Shown here: piece after piece, positions 8,084 through 16,405 of the stretch
Layout of the letters: the number at the start of each line of letters is the position of its first letter
Position numbering within the stretch: position 1 is the first letter of the stretch
Assembly (NCBI GenBank): GCA_964489835.1
Contig: CAZBBC010000075.1
Coordinates: 1 to 20,659, forward strand
DNA: 20,659 nucleotides
Origin: CAZBBC01 sp964489835
GTDB lineage: Bacteria; Calditrichota; Calditrichia; JAJRVZ01
Direction: 5' to 3'
Notes under the pieces: generated by a model
What the model was told of the DNA's origin: nothing
Database searches by the model: none
What the model saw: the letters and a program-made list of their open reading frames with translations, nothing else
Position numbers and translations under genes: made by a program

Positions 8084-8213
8084 CAATATACACCTCTCTT
8101 TTTATACTTGACTGATGATGTCATTAACTCTGTAACAATATATTAGATTGCTTTCCGCCAGCTCAGCATACTGCAAAATAAGCAATTTTAAACAATCCTA
8201 CATTTTAAACGCA

Positions 8214-8332
8214 CAGATTGTCATTCCCGTCCCGCTCATAGAGCCGGAGGAATCTATAAATAACAACGACTTAGGCAATTTATCAACATGGATCCCTTCT
8301 GGATTCCTGCTTTCGCAGGAATGACAGGAAGG
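8214..8332. repeat. Hairpin repeat, second copy (inverted relative to 3652-3770)
   Basis: Positions 8292-8332 are the exact reverse complement of 3652-3692 (41 nt), including the GAAA-loop hairpin. The partner arm near 8216-8250 begins TGTCATTCC but is otherwise degenerate. It fills the 274-nt gap between the two LamG paralogues. Confidence 0.75.
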
Positions 8333-8357
8333 AGTAGTGATGACATTTGTAAAAACT

Positions 8358-10877
8358 TCATTTTTCCATGAATTGCATGGAATAGAGCTTGCAGCCACGC
8401 ATGCGGAATACGATCTGTACTTCTTTTCCCTCAAGGGTGGAAAGATCTTTGGTAAAATTGAAACGATTGGTAACTTCAGCAATTTCCTCGATCTTTTTAC
8501 CATCATAAACCGTAAAATCGTTCCAATTGGGAAACCACTCCACCTCCGTCCCCATAAAGTCACCATTGATATAGATACAATCATCAACAGAAAATCCTTC
8601 GATTGGTTCCCCTTTCTTATCAAGAAACCCAACCTGGGCATAGCCGGTGGCATCGGTATCGATATTGAGTACCAACCGGTTTCCCTTGAATATGAGCGGT
8701 TTTGTGATAAGATAACCATCTGTATGATAGGGTGTGTCTGCTGAAACAAAGCCATCGAGCCGCTGGACAACCCGATAAACGGCGTTTTTAGATTGATCCT
8801 TGTTCCAGGTCGAGTGATAAATTTCCGTTCCAAAATAATACTGCCAGATCTCATCCCCTCGTTTTACCATACCATGGGCCATATAAGCCTGATTTACCGG
8901 CCAACCCTGATGCATTCCTGTACCAATATATGTCGGTCTGGGATATCTGTGCCAATCAATCCCATTGCGGCTAACAGCCAGCTGTGATTCAATCGGTCCG
9001 GATCCCCTCATTCTTTCAGGATCCATTAATATGGCACGGGTCAGTGGTGCCGATTCTTCATAATGAAAATAAACAACTGGAAAGGCCAGATACGTATCTT
9101 CTGCCCATGGGTATTTCATCGCCTTTGGGACATAAATATCGGTTTCCCGGGGATCCAGATTATCATCAGGAGTAAAAACCCAGGGGTATTCAAAAGCAAA
9201 ACCGCCGGGGGTTAAGGGTCCGTTATCCAGGTACCAGGGAATAAGGTCGCGTACGCGGCGTTTCTTCGCCAACTCAATTGTTTTTTGTTGTGAAACCGGT
9301 TGAAAGGGCCATGGCGTGAGGATATCGCGGCATTCCGTCATCACAAAATCCCGTTCGGTGTCTCCGCTCAGGGTCCTACCAAAATCCGAGCGATGATACG
9401 AAGCATAAACCTGGCGTTGATCATCATAAAACAGGTTTGACTGTGAACCCGAACGGAATGGCAGAACAGCAATTTTATGGCGCTTGAACAACCACCCATC
9501 GGGTGAGGAGTATATGAATATTCCCCGGCGATGGTAATCACTTATATATTTCCAGCGTTCTTCCGACGGCGCGTTTGGATCAATAAAGACAACACCCATA
9601 CCGGTGGGTTCGTGCAGAACAATATTTGAGTTTCCTTTATAGCGCCCGTCCGGCAATGTCGGAATTTCCCAATGTACACCATCGGTTGAGGTTCTAACCG
9701 CCAGATAATCATTATCCACGGCATTATACATACGAAGTAGACCATTATCATCCTCAACAATATTCAGGTGTTTTCTAAAGGATTTTCCCAAGGTTTCGAT
9801 CACACGTTCCGCCAGTCGAGGTGGATTAACTGTGAAAGTGATATTTTTTTTATCAGCAATGAGTGCATCATCAATAAAAAGATGCTTTCTGCCTTCCAGT
9901 CTGATGGGAGATCCTTTTTGAATAATGAGCAGAGATTTTCCCTTTTTAAGATCTGTTTTTCTTTTTTCATCCCCGGTAACATAAGAGAAACTCGTGGGCG
10001 GCGTAAAAGATTGATGATAGATCTGTCCGGCTGAAAATCGGAGTTCATCGATCATCCCCGGCAACGCTCTTCCCCATCGGCCATCACGCCCTAAACTCAG
10101 ATAATCTTCATCACCTTCCGGAAGGGCGACCATGGAAATTTTATCCGGCATTGATTGTAATTTGCCGTTGACATAATGCATTAGTTGCTTCTTATCGGAG
10201 TTATAGACGAAAGCCAGATGGCACCAGTTTCCCGATCCCGGTTTAAGCGATTCCGGATCAGAAGGAATCGTTAAACGAATATTTCCTGGTGTATTGATAA
10301 GTGCAAAGGTCGCATGGCTTTTGTTTAGGATAAGTTGTGTTACCCGGTCATTTTCAGCGCGTGGTCCCTGGCCAATTTCAAAAATGACACCGTCTTCCCC
10401 GGTTTCCCTGACTGGGAAATACCAGAATTCTATGGTCCAGTCAAAAGCCCCAAGATTCAACCGGGTATGCGTTGGGTGGACAAAACCTACCTCTTTTCTT
10501 AAATGATTTTCTCCACTGGTCATCAGCGCACAAAAATTGGCATTTTTCCATGTCATTGGCTGTATCGTTCTACCCGGCGGTATGGGAAGAGAATGAAGCC
10601 CAAACCGAACACTGCCATCCTCCGGATATTCGATGGCATCCTGCGCTATTGCATCCAAGGCATTTCCGTACTTCCCCTGTACAATTCTACCACCAGGACC
10701 AAGTACCAGCGGGTAATCATTCTCTGACAGGTCACTGATGACACAACTGGGATAAATGCCAATCTGTTCATCAAACGGCCATAAGGCAATGGTTTGGGAA
10801 TACCCCTTGCTCATTATCGCGGTAACAATATATATAATGATGCTGTACCACGAAGTACCCAAACAAAAATAATTCAT
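8358..10877 (-). CDS. Secreted LamG plus beta-propeller protein (glycoside-hydrolase-like), paralogue 2
   Basis: The protein has 839 residues with the same order of parts as its downstream neighbour: signal peptide (YSIIIYIVTAIMSKGYS, cleavage near residue 28), LamG domain (FDWTIEFWYF, WCHLAFVYN, LMHYVNGKL, GMIDELRFS), propeller starting at HLFIDDALIADKKN with SxDG turns (TSTDGVHW, SSPDGWLF, SRNGIDW), and a C-terminal beta-sandwich. The C-terminal 110 residues are near-identical to the paralogue in long blocks (GFSVDDCIYINGDF, TEVEWFPNW), while the loops between LamG and propeller differ. One Asp-box Asp is replaced by Asn here (SRNGIDW against SRDGIDW). The role is inferred as carbohydrate binding or cleavage outside the cytoplasm. 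The start is placed at ATG 10877, five bases after AGGA; the frame could also start at ATG 10892, but that would lack an upstream binding site. Confidence 0.8.
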   Translation of the reverse strand: MNYFCLGTSWYSIIIYIVTAIMSKGYSQTIALWPFDEQIGIYPSCVISDLSENDYPLVLGPGGRIVQGKYGNALDAIAQDAIEYPEDGSVRFGLHSLPIPPGRTIQPMTWKNANFCALMTSGENHLRKEVGFVHPTHTRLNLGAFDWTIEFWYFPVRETGEDGVIFEIGQGPRAENDRVTQLILNKSHATFALINTPGNIRLTIPSDPESLKPGSGNWCHLAFVYNSDKKQLMHYVNGKLQSMPDKISMVALPEGDEDYLSLGRDGRWGRALPGMIDELRFSAGQIYHQSFTPPTSFSYVTGDEKRKTDLKKGKSLLIIQKGSPIRLEGRKHLFIDDALIADKKNITFTVNPPRLAERVIETLGKSFRKHLNIVEDDNGLLRMYNAVDNDYLAVRTSTDGVHWEIPTLPDGRYKGNSNIVLHEPTGMGVVFIDPNAPSEERWKYISDYHRRGIFIYSSPDGWLFKRHKIAVLPFRSGSQSNLFYDDQRQVYASYHRSDFGRTLSGDTERDFVMTECRDILTPWPFQPVSQQKTIELAKKRRVRDLIPWYLDNGPLTPGGFAFEYPWVFTPDDNLDPRETDIYVPKAMKYPWAEDTYLAFPVVYFHYEESAPLTRAILMDPERMRGSGPIESQLAVSRNGIDWHRYPRPTYIGTGMHQGWPVNQAYMAHGMVKRGDEIWQYYFGTEIYHSTWNKDQSKNAVYRVVQRLDGFVSADTPYHTDGYLITKPLIFKGNRLVLNIDTDATGYAQVGFLDKKGEPIEGFSVDDCIYINGDFMGTEVEWFPNWNDFTVYDGKKIEEIAEVTNRFNFTKDLSTLEGKEVQIVFRMRGCKLYSMQFMEK

Positions 10878-10882
10878 ATTTA

Positions 10883-10886
10883 TCCT
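10883..10886 (-). promoter_or_regulatory. Ribosome binding site favouring the ATG at 10877
   Basis: AGGA lies 5 nt before the ATG at 10877 and inside the longer frame from 10892, so the shorter start is preferred. Confidence 0.45.
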
Positions 10887-10955
10887 ACGCATTTTATAAC
10901 CTGAAATTTTATTTGCCTCTATTTCCGTTAATTTTTATAAAAAAACCTGCATTAT

Positions 10956-11019
10956 TCACCACGAAGATCACGAAGGTTTAATAAAAATATCTTCGTGATC
11001 TTCGCGTGCTTCGTGGTTC
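10956..11019. repeat. CACGAAG inverted repeat, copy 1
   Basis: The left arm ACCACGAAGATCACGAAG (10958-10975) faces the right arm 10991-11017, which ends CGTGCTTCGTGGT. The spacer is a short AT-rich loop. Related pairs occur at 16406-16485, 18141-18268 and 20390-20565. Confidence 0.8.
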
Positions 11020-11152
11020 ATGAAAAGACTCGATTAGGTGATATTTTAAATTGAATGTTTTCACGTATTATCAATTCTTAGATCAAAAATCGTTGATCCT
11101 TGTTCGATATTCAAGTGATCAGGATAAATTTCCCAATTTTGCAACAAAAAAT

Positions 11153-12766
11153 CTAAGAAGCGATGGTGAAGGAATATAACTTCCCTCCCTTTCCGATTTT
11201 AAATCTTAGTTGCACAATCCTTTTTTCAGCGATATCACTTAATTTTTTTCCGTTAAAGAGGACTGGGTGTTCCCATGAGTCACCCGATACCGTTTGCGTG
11301 TCTAATATTTTGCCGCTCGTATTGAGCACTTCAACGGTTACCGGACCAATGGCATTCAGGGTCAAGTGATTTCCTTTAAATGACAATAGTTTTGTTGTCA
11401 GGTTGCCTGACTCAACAGAAACAAATCCATCAATCCTCAGCCGGGCGCGAAACACTCCCCCACCGCTGATCCTGATATTTTCCGGATGATTTTTACCATA
11501 AGAAGAACACCCATAATAGTAGATCAATTCATTACCGATCTTCAACGGCCCTTGGGTGAATTCTGTCATATAACCGCCATCATTCCTTCCACTATTCCCG
11601 CCTTCCGGACCATTCGGTATAATAACTTCAGGAATGCCATCCGTATTTTTAAAAGGTACTTTCGTCCAATGCAACCCATCGCGGCTGACAACCAGTTTCA
11701 AAAAGGCACAACCGGCAGCGGACCAGGCATAATCACCACCACCGTGCCAAATCTTTAGTCCCCCCAACCACAGTGACTCATAACGCCACGCGGTCGAACC
11801 ATAATACTCGTCATGAGGTTTATCATTATTTTTTTCTGCTGCCGGAGGCAGGAGTTCGATATGATCCAGGCGGTTGATATCAAATGGTTCTTCTAAAGGG
11901 TGGGAGAAAAAGGCATAGGTCCGGGACCGTAATCTGTTTTCGAATTCAACCGGTTCTGGACTATAAAATTTAAATAGACCGAGAAACCGGTTTTCAATTT
12001 TGTCGTGATAAAAAGAGGTTACATCACCCGGCCCTGCCAGGATACGTCCATTCTGATGAATCTTACGATGAACCAGATCATTTTTGTTCGCGTAACCGTT
12101 GACGACCAAGGGTCCTCTTTTCCAATGGATTCCGTCGCCGGAGTAAATATAATAATGTCCCTCCCGGTCATCACCCCAATTGGCAAAATGCTGCCATGCC
12201 TTATAGGGGTATTCCTTATCTGCGGTGTCGTAATAATAGGAAAAAGCATCGATATTGGTAGCACTCGTCCCGCTCTCGCGGTCATACAGATCTTCCGCCG
12301 TACGGGGGAAAACCCATTGAGGTGTTCCATTATCTCCCTTCATCCAATTTAAGCCGTCCTTTGACGTAAACCGGTACAAACGGTAATACGTCCAGCGCGG
12401 CTCTTTTCCCAGGGCACGTCCTTCTGAGGAATAGGCCAGTGCAATCATCACATATCTCTCGATACGCGGATCATAGACGATCGTACCATTTGCCTGTTGG
12501 GTGGCTCCAAGACCTCCGAATTCATTTTCCAAAGCTATCATCGGTTTGTTGCCATTGTTATCTTTCACCATGGTATTAATTGTTCTCGTTAAATTTTCTG
12601 ATGACTCAATAAGATAATCGTCTATAAATAGTTGCGCCTGGTTACTTTCAATCAAAATCGTTTCAGATTCAGGAGAACAACCGTAAGAAATAAAGCAAAA
12701 TATTATTCCAATACCTATAAGAGGTAGTAATGATTTAATTTTATCATACTGAGTTTTAAAAATCAT
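11153..12766 (-). CDS. Beta-propeller glycoside-hydrolase-like protein, probable lipoprotein
   Basis: The protein has 537 residues. The N-terminal segment (LLPLIGIGIIFCFISYGCSP) looks like a lipoprotein signal with Cys30, though Ser rather than Leu at -3 makes the lipobox weak. It lacks the LamG domain but shares the propeller and C-terminal parts with the two larger proteins downstream: LFIDDYLIESSENL near residue 46, Asp-box-like SKDGLNW, SGDGIHW and SRDGLHW, the RIDGFVSVES turn, and a final domain starting LLSFKGNHLTLNA. It is the divergent third member of the same family and probably acts on the same carbohydrate. The start at ATG 12766 is firm, with AGGAGG nine bases upstream (12776-12781). 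The gene lies 44 nt after the decayed decarboxylase-like frame. Confidence 0.8.
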   Translation of the reverse strand: MIFKTQYDKIKSLLPLIGIGIIFCFISYGCSPESETILIESNQAQLFIDDYLIESSENLTRTINTMVKDNNGNKPMIALENEFGGLGATQQANGTIVYDPRIERYVMIALAYSSEGRALGKEPRWTYYRLYRFTSKDGLNWMKGDNGTPQWVFPRTAEDLYDRESGTSATNIDAFSYYYDTADKEYPYKAWQHFANWGDDREGHYYIYSGDGIHWKRGPLVVNGYANKNDLVHRKIHQNGRILAGPGDVTSFYHDKIENRFLGLFKFYSPEPVEFENRLRSRTYAFFSHPLEEPFDINRLDHIELLPPAAEKNNDKPHDEYYGSTAWRYESLWLGGLKIWHGGGDYAWSAAGCAFLKLVVSRDGLHWTKVPFKNTDGIPEVIIPNGPEGGNSGRNDGGYMTEFTQGPLKIGNELIYYYGCSSYGKNHPENIRISGGGVFRARLRIDGFVSVESGNLTTKLLSFKGNHLTLNAIGPVTVEVLNTSGKILDTQTVSGDSWEHPVLFNGKKLSDIAEKRIVQLRFKIGKGGKLYSFTIAS

Positions 12767-12810
12767 GAGAATATTCCTCCTATGATTGTTCCATTGCTGT
12801 GCGATTGTCC

Positions 12811-13077
12811 TTACACACAGCCCTTAGCATTTTCCACACCCCGCAAATGACGACTTAATTCTATTATCCGCTCGAAGTCTGTTTTTGTCACGGTCTCCGG
12901 AACACCACCGGAATCCAAAAGAATAAACCTTCCGTATTTTCGGGATAAACTGACCATTTTTTGCAGATAGACTTCCTGCTGTCTGGTTTGACTATTAAAG
13001 AATCCTCCCCAATGCTGTGCAACCGGAATATCCGTTCTGCCTTCAATGATATTTTTAATCCATTCTCGTTTCGTCAT
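12811..13077 (-). pseudogene. Remnant of a uroporphyrinogen-decarboxylase-like gene
   Basis: The 88-residue frame has a start (MTKREWIKNIIEGRTDIPVA) resembling the N-terminus of UroD-like (methyltransferase-related) proteins. From about residue 33 on (SLSRKYGRFILLDSGGVPET and TKTDFERIIELSRHLRG) it resembles their C-terminal end. Members of this family are usually 330-400 residues, so the central barrel is missing; an in-frame internal deletion between about residues 28 and 36 would explain it. This rests on recalled family features, not an alignment. No good ribosome binding site precedes the ATG at 13077. It sits in the operon direction between the dehydrogenase and the propeller lipoprotein, which hints that a UroD-like step was once part of the pathway. 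Alternatively it could be a genuine small protein. Confidence 0.5.
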
Positions 13078-13123
13078 TGTAATTTTCTACGTTTGTGAAC
13101 TTTCTCTAACGAAACTGACGAAA

Positions 13124-13276
13124 CAGGCTGATGCAAAATTTAAGATTTCTCGTTCATTCCTTCGGAATTTACTCGAAATGACAGTCAAAATTTGTCATTT
13201 CGATCGAAAAATTGAATGAAAATTCAATTTGAGGGAGAAATCTTATCGATATATCCTTTTGCATCACCCTGGATAG
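13124..13276. repeat. MITE-like nested inverted repeat
   Basis: Several inverted pairs are nested around one centre: GATGCAAAA (13130-13138) with TTTTGCATC (13257-13265), TAAGATTTCTC (13141-13151) with GAGAAATCTTA (13235-13245), and CGAAATGACA (13174-13183) with TGTCATTTCG (13193-13202). Outside them, CAGGCT at 13124 pairs with AGCCTG near 13275. It has no coding capacity. It occupies the gap between the dehydrogenase and the remnant gene. Confidence 0.75.
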
Positions 13277-13292
13277 CCTGGGCGATTGGTTA

Positions 13293-14240
13293 TTAATCAT
13301 GCTGAAAATAATGAATGAGTTTCTCTATAATTCGATTGTACGCCATCTGTTGTGAATCGTGGGTCACACCTCCGATATGGGGCGTTATTACCAGGTTTTC
13401 ATGTTGGCCGGCGTATGCAATCAACGGATGTTTCTGTAGATCTTTCTGCCACTCACCATCGATCACATCCAAACCTGCGCCTCCGATCTGACCCTCTTCC
13501 AGTGCCTTTACAAGGGCGCTTTCATTGATGATTGCACCACGACTTGTATTAATCAGAATAGCGCCCGGTTTCATTTTATTCAACTGAGAGGGGCCAATCA
13601 ACCCACGATTCTCGTCGTTTAAATGAACATGTATTGATATTATATCCGATTGTATAAGAAGCTGGTCCAGGTCAACCATTTCCACACCGGTTTCCGGTTG
13701 GAGATCACGTATATCATAAGCGATGATGCGCATGCGAAATCCTAGAGCGATTTCTGCCATCATTCGACCTAAACGACCATATCCGATAATACCCAATGTT
13801 TTACCGGATAACTGCATCCCCCTGAACCGATCGCGCGCCCAATCACCCTCTTGCGCGGCTTCAAAAGCCCAGGGTATACACCGAACAACGGATAGAATCA
13901 ATGCCCAGGCAAGTTCTGCAGTCGCTGTTATACGACCTAAGAAAGCAAGATCATCCTTAAGTGATATGATCTTTATCCCACGCTGTGCCGCGTAATCCAA
14001 GTCAATGTGATCAAGTCCCGTTGATGGTGTGGCAATTACCCGCAGCCGCGTCGCTTTTTCCATAAGCAGCCGGGTAATTCTGATCTCCAGAGATGAGATA
14101 TAGGCTTCTGCCTGACCAATTTCTTCAAGAATACGATCATGTTCAGCAGGCAATTCAATAACCGCGGCAATCTTTTTCAATGGATCATAAACATTCGGAA
14201 AAGCATATGTATCAATAGTACTTACTACACAATATTTCAT
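13293..14240 (-). CDS. D-2-hydroxyacid dehydrogenase (D-isomer-specific, NAD-dependent)
   Basis: The protein has 315 residues, the usual length for the family, and no signal peptide, so it is cytoplasmic. It interconverts a 2-oxo acid and a D-2-hydroxy acid using NAD(P). The nucleotide-binding motif GYGRLG (residues 153-158) is followed by Asp176 at the end of the second strand (IIAYD), which favours NAD over NADP. The catalytic residues are Arg234 (NTSRG), Glu263 (DVIDGEW) and His288 (ITPHIGG). Substrate specificity (phosphoglycerate, glycerate, lactate or a sugar acid) cannot be read from the sequence. Its ATG overlaps the stop codon of the epimerase gene (ATGA), so the two are translationally coupled in one operon, and it probably handles an acid made from the imported sugar. 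Confidence 0.9.
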   Translation of the reverse strand: MKYCVVSTIDTYAFPNVYDPLKKIAAVIELPAEHDRILEEIGQAEAYISSLEIRITRLLMEKATRLRVIATPSTGLDHIDLDYAAQRGIKIISLKDDLAFLGRITATAELAWALILSVVRCIPWAFEAAQEGDWARDRFRGMQLSGKTLGIIGYGRLGRMMAEIALGFRMRIIAYDIRDLQPETGVEMVDLDQLLIQSDIISIHVHLNDENRGLIGPSQLNKMKPGAILINTSRGAIINESALVKALEEGQIGGAGLDVIDGEWQKDLQKHPLIAYAGQHENLVITPHIGGVTHDSQQMAYNRIIEKLIHYFQHD

Positions 14241-15436
14241 TCCGAAGGTTCCTTTTTGAGCAGTCGTTCAAGAACCTCAATAGAATAAATCAAAGCACGT
14301 GGCAAATGGAAAGGATCCTTTACCGGGAGCACCAGTGTTTTGGATATTTCCTTTCCTTCACGTGTCAGTTTTTGACGCCACTCACCATAGTCGGCAACTG
14401 GAAAATGTGTAAAACTCCATTCTTTTATACGACGGTGCCAGGCAAGACACCATTCTTCCCGGCAATATTCATAGGCCAGCAGGGTGGCATAGAGAGCCTC
14501 TGTATGCGGCCACCAGAGTTTTGTATCATGGTGTTCCCAACCGACATCAGACCTGCCATCGGCATCAATGGCCAAATACAGGCCCCCAAATTGACGATCC
14601 CATCCCCGCTCAAGATGCGTACGGATAATATTGATTGCTTTCGCGATAATCTTATCATTGCCCATGGTCCGTGCGATGTGGATCTGAAACCACATGGATT
14701 CAATTGCATGGCCGGGAACACAGGCGGTCCCTTCAGGAGGTGCAATTTCGTTCCCGTTTGTATCCAGCCATTCCAGTACGATTTGGCGATGCGGACGGAA
14801 AAATTTCTCCATCACACGGTGCTGATGTGATAGCGAACCCTCCCGCACGGCTGTTTCCCCAGTGACCTCTGCCAATTCATGATAAGCAATGGAGAACAAC
14901 ATGCTTATCCCATGATTCATTCTTCCCTCCGGTATCGGATAGGGCCAGGCCGGAGGAGGTTTAGTACCGTTCAAGGCGCTTTCAGCAGATTCGAATGAGC
15001 GCAGGGCAAGACTTCTAATGGCAATTTCTCTGGTTGCACGAAATAATTCAGCCATCGCGTATATGGCAAACCCATCAACATAAATGCTTTCATAACCACG
15101 TTTGATTTTTCCATTTTCATCAAGCAGCGACGCCCAATGTCCATCATCAAACAAACCATAACGGGTTATAAATGAATATATATTTCTGGCAACATCTAGC
15201 CATTGCTGCTGTTGCTCGATGTCATTAAAAAGTTTGCTGAACACCCACACCGCTCGCCATTGAGACCATAGCCAGCGATCCCGGCTAATGATTGTACCAT
15301 CATCACGGATACAGGTGTTAATGGCACCGCTTTGATCAATGCTGTAACGAAGCCACCAGGGGATCACATCTTCTAACAAAGTTGTGCGATATAATTTTTG
15401 TAAATCCTGTAATTCTGTTTTAAGATAACGATTCAA
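14237..15436 (-). CDS. N-acylglucosamine 2-epimerase (AGE) family protein
   Basis: The protein has 399 residues, in the normal 390-420 range, is cytoplasmic, and is predicted to be an (alpha/alpha)6 barrel. AGE-family enzymes epimerise or isomerise sugars at C2 (N-acylglucosamine/N-acylmannosamine, cellobiose, mannose/fructose). The family residues are visible: Arg61 with Trp64 (WRAVW), His175 (MNHGISM), His243 and Glu246 (VPGHAIESMW), and His311 with Glu313 (WWPHTEALYA). The likely start is the TTG at 15436; no ATG is available nearby and no clear ribosome binding site is seen, so it is uncertain by a few codons. It lies 64 nt after the aldolase-like gene and overlaps the dehydrogenase by 4 nt. 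The context points to sugar or sugar-acid catabolism rather than sialic acid synthesis, but the exact substrate is open. Confidence 0.88.
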   Translation of the reverse strand: MNRYLKTELQDLQKLYRTTLLEDVIPWWLRYSIDQSGAINTCIRDDGTIISRDRWLWSQWRAVWVFSKLFNDIEQQQQWLDVARNIYSFITRYGLFDDGHWASLLDENGKIKRGYESIYVDGFAIYAMAELFRATREIAIRSLALRSFESAESALNGTKPPPAWPYPIPEGRMNHGISMLFSIAYHELAEVTGETAVREGSLSHQHRVMEKFFRPHRQIVLEWLDTNGNEIAPPEGTACVPGHAIESMWFQIHIARTMGNDKIIAKAINIIRTHLERGWDRQFGGLYLAIDADGRSDVGWEHHDTKLWWPHTEALYATLLAYEYCREEWCLAWHRRIKEWSFTHFPVADYGEWRQKLTREGKEISKTLVLPVKDPFHLPRALIYSIEVLERLLKKEPSE

Positions 15437-15454
15437 TTGATTATCACGTTTTGT

Positions 15455-15476
15455 ACCCGAAGACTATCTTTCGGGT
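15455..15476. other. Small hairpin upstream of the epimerase start
   Basis: ACCCGAA (15455-15461) and TTCGGGT (15470-15476) form a 7-bp stem with an 8-nt loop in the 64-nt gap between the aldolase-like gene and the epimerase. It has no U-run on the minus strand, so it is more likely an mRNA-processing or translation-control structure than a terminator. Confidence 0.3.
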
Positions 15477-15500
15477 AAATTATTTTACAGATACCTGTAT

Positions 15501-16280
15501 TCAGATCTCATCAAAGGGATGTTGATGAGGCAATCCCCTGAGCCAATTCGTATTATCTGACCCTCGCAACCGCCCCAGATCTGGATGACAGGTATCAATC
15601 GCTTTTTGCATCGTTTCCAGATATTTTGTTAATACCTTGATGATTGCTTTGTTTGTATGTTCCTTTATAGAAAACTCCTTTAGCATCACTTCAAATCCTG
15701 AACCGGTCAATACGGCGCCCGCTTGTACCGCTTCAATAATACGCCCGGTGGTCATTCCCCCGGTTAGCAGTACCGGACAATAATCAAAAGTTGCCGGACT
15801 TCGGCAAAGACGAACAAGATCCATATTTGGTCCAAGAATCTTTATAAAATGAGCCCCTGCATCAAATTGCCGTAGTGCTTCCGTTAAAGTTCCCGCTGCC
15901 GGTATCAGAAGATGTGTCCGGGAAAATTTCCGGATCGTTTTTTCCGAAAAACCATGCATGGAAATAAATCCATCAACCCCCATGTCCGCCAATTCATCCA
16001 GGGTCAGTAATTGTTCATGATTTCGTTTACGGGCCCTCTGAATAATCAGATCACTATCTAAAGTACTTCCCACCAATAAAAACAGATCAGGGTAATTTTT
16101 GCGAATCCAGGGGATCATGGTATGAGCATCCCGGCGACGTAAGGTATACTCGATTCCCTTGCATCCGGCATTTATACAAGCCTCAACCAGAATCCGACTG
16201 TCCAGATTATCTTCGACAAAGATAGGTAAAAAGCCCTGTTCGTGAATCGAACGGTACACGTTAACTAATCTATTCATCAT
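15501..16280 (-). CDS. KDPG/KHG aldolase-like protein
   Basis: The protein has 259 residues, is cytoplasmic, and has the class I TIM-barrel fold of 2-keto-3-deoxy-6-phosphogluconate / 4-hydroxy-2-oxoglutarate aldolases. The expected residues align with the known enzymes: Glu44 in GIEYTLR (general base), Thr73 in LVGSTLDS, the IPAAGTLTEA turn, and Lys137 in AHFIKI, the probable Schiff-base lysine. LLTGGMTTGRI corresponds to the phosphate or substrate loop. The product would be pyruvate plus an aldehyde. It exceeds the usual 205-215 residues because of a tail of about 40 residues (from about 220) with no recognisable domain. The ATG at 16280 has GAGGGAG five bases before it; GTG at 16286 and ATG at 16277 are alternatives. 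It sits between the symporter and the epimerase, fitting breakdown of a keto-deoxy sugar acid, phosphorylated or not. Confidence 0.8.
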   Translation of the reverse strand: MMNRLVNVYRSIHEQGFLPIFVEDNLDSRILVEACINAGCKGIEYTLRRRDAHTMIPWIRKNYPDLFLLVGSTLDSDLIIQRARKRNHEQLLTLDELADMGVDGFISMHGFSEKTIRKFSRTHLLIPAAGTLTEALRQFDAGAHFIKILGPNMDLVRLCRSPATFDYCPVLLTGGMTTGRIIEAVQAGAVLTGSGFEVMLKEFSIKEHTNKAIIKVLTKYLETMQKAIDTCHPDLGRLRGSDNTNWLRGLPHQHPFDEI

Positions 16281-16405
16281 TATCACTCCCTCAATTCCAT
16301 CTTTTAATCTTCCAACTTTAAAATTGATTACAGGTCTAACTCTAAAATTCTTTGCAACCTTTTTGCTTTCTTAGCTTCCTTTGTGTCTCTTGCGATAGAT
16401 ATTTT

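Noticed and set aside
8198..8854. 218-codon minus-strand frame overlapping the end of the second LamG protein
   Set aside because: It is a shadow frame of the well-supported gene at 8358-10877, continued through the hairpin repeat. It has no family features.
14306..14830. 174-codon + strand frame inside the epimerase gene
   Set aside because: It is antisense to a gene with clear family motifs, and its composition is not protein-like.
15455..15476. Intrinsic terminator between aldolase-like gene and epimerase
   Set aside because: The stem is short and no U-run follows on the minus strand. The genes appear to belong to one operon, so it was listed only as a small hairpin.
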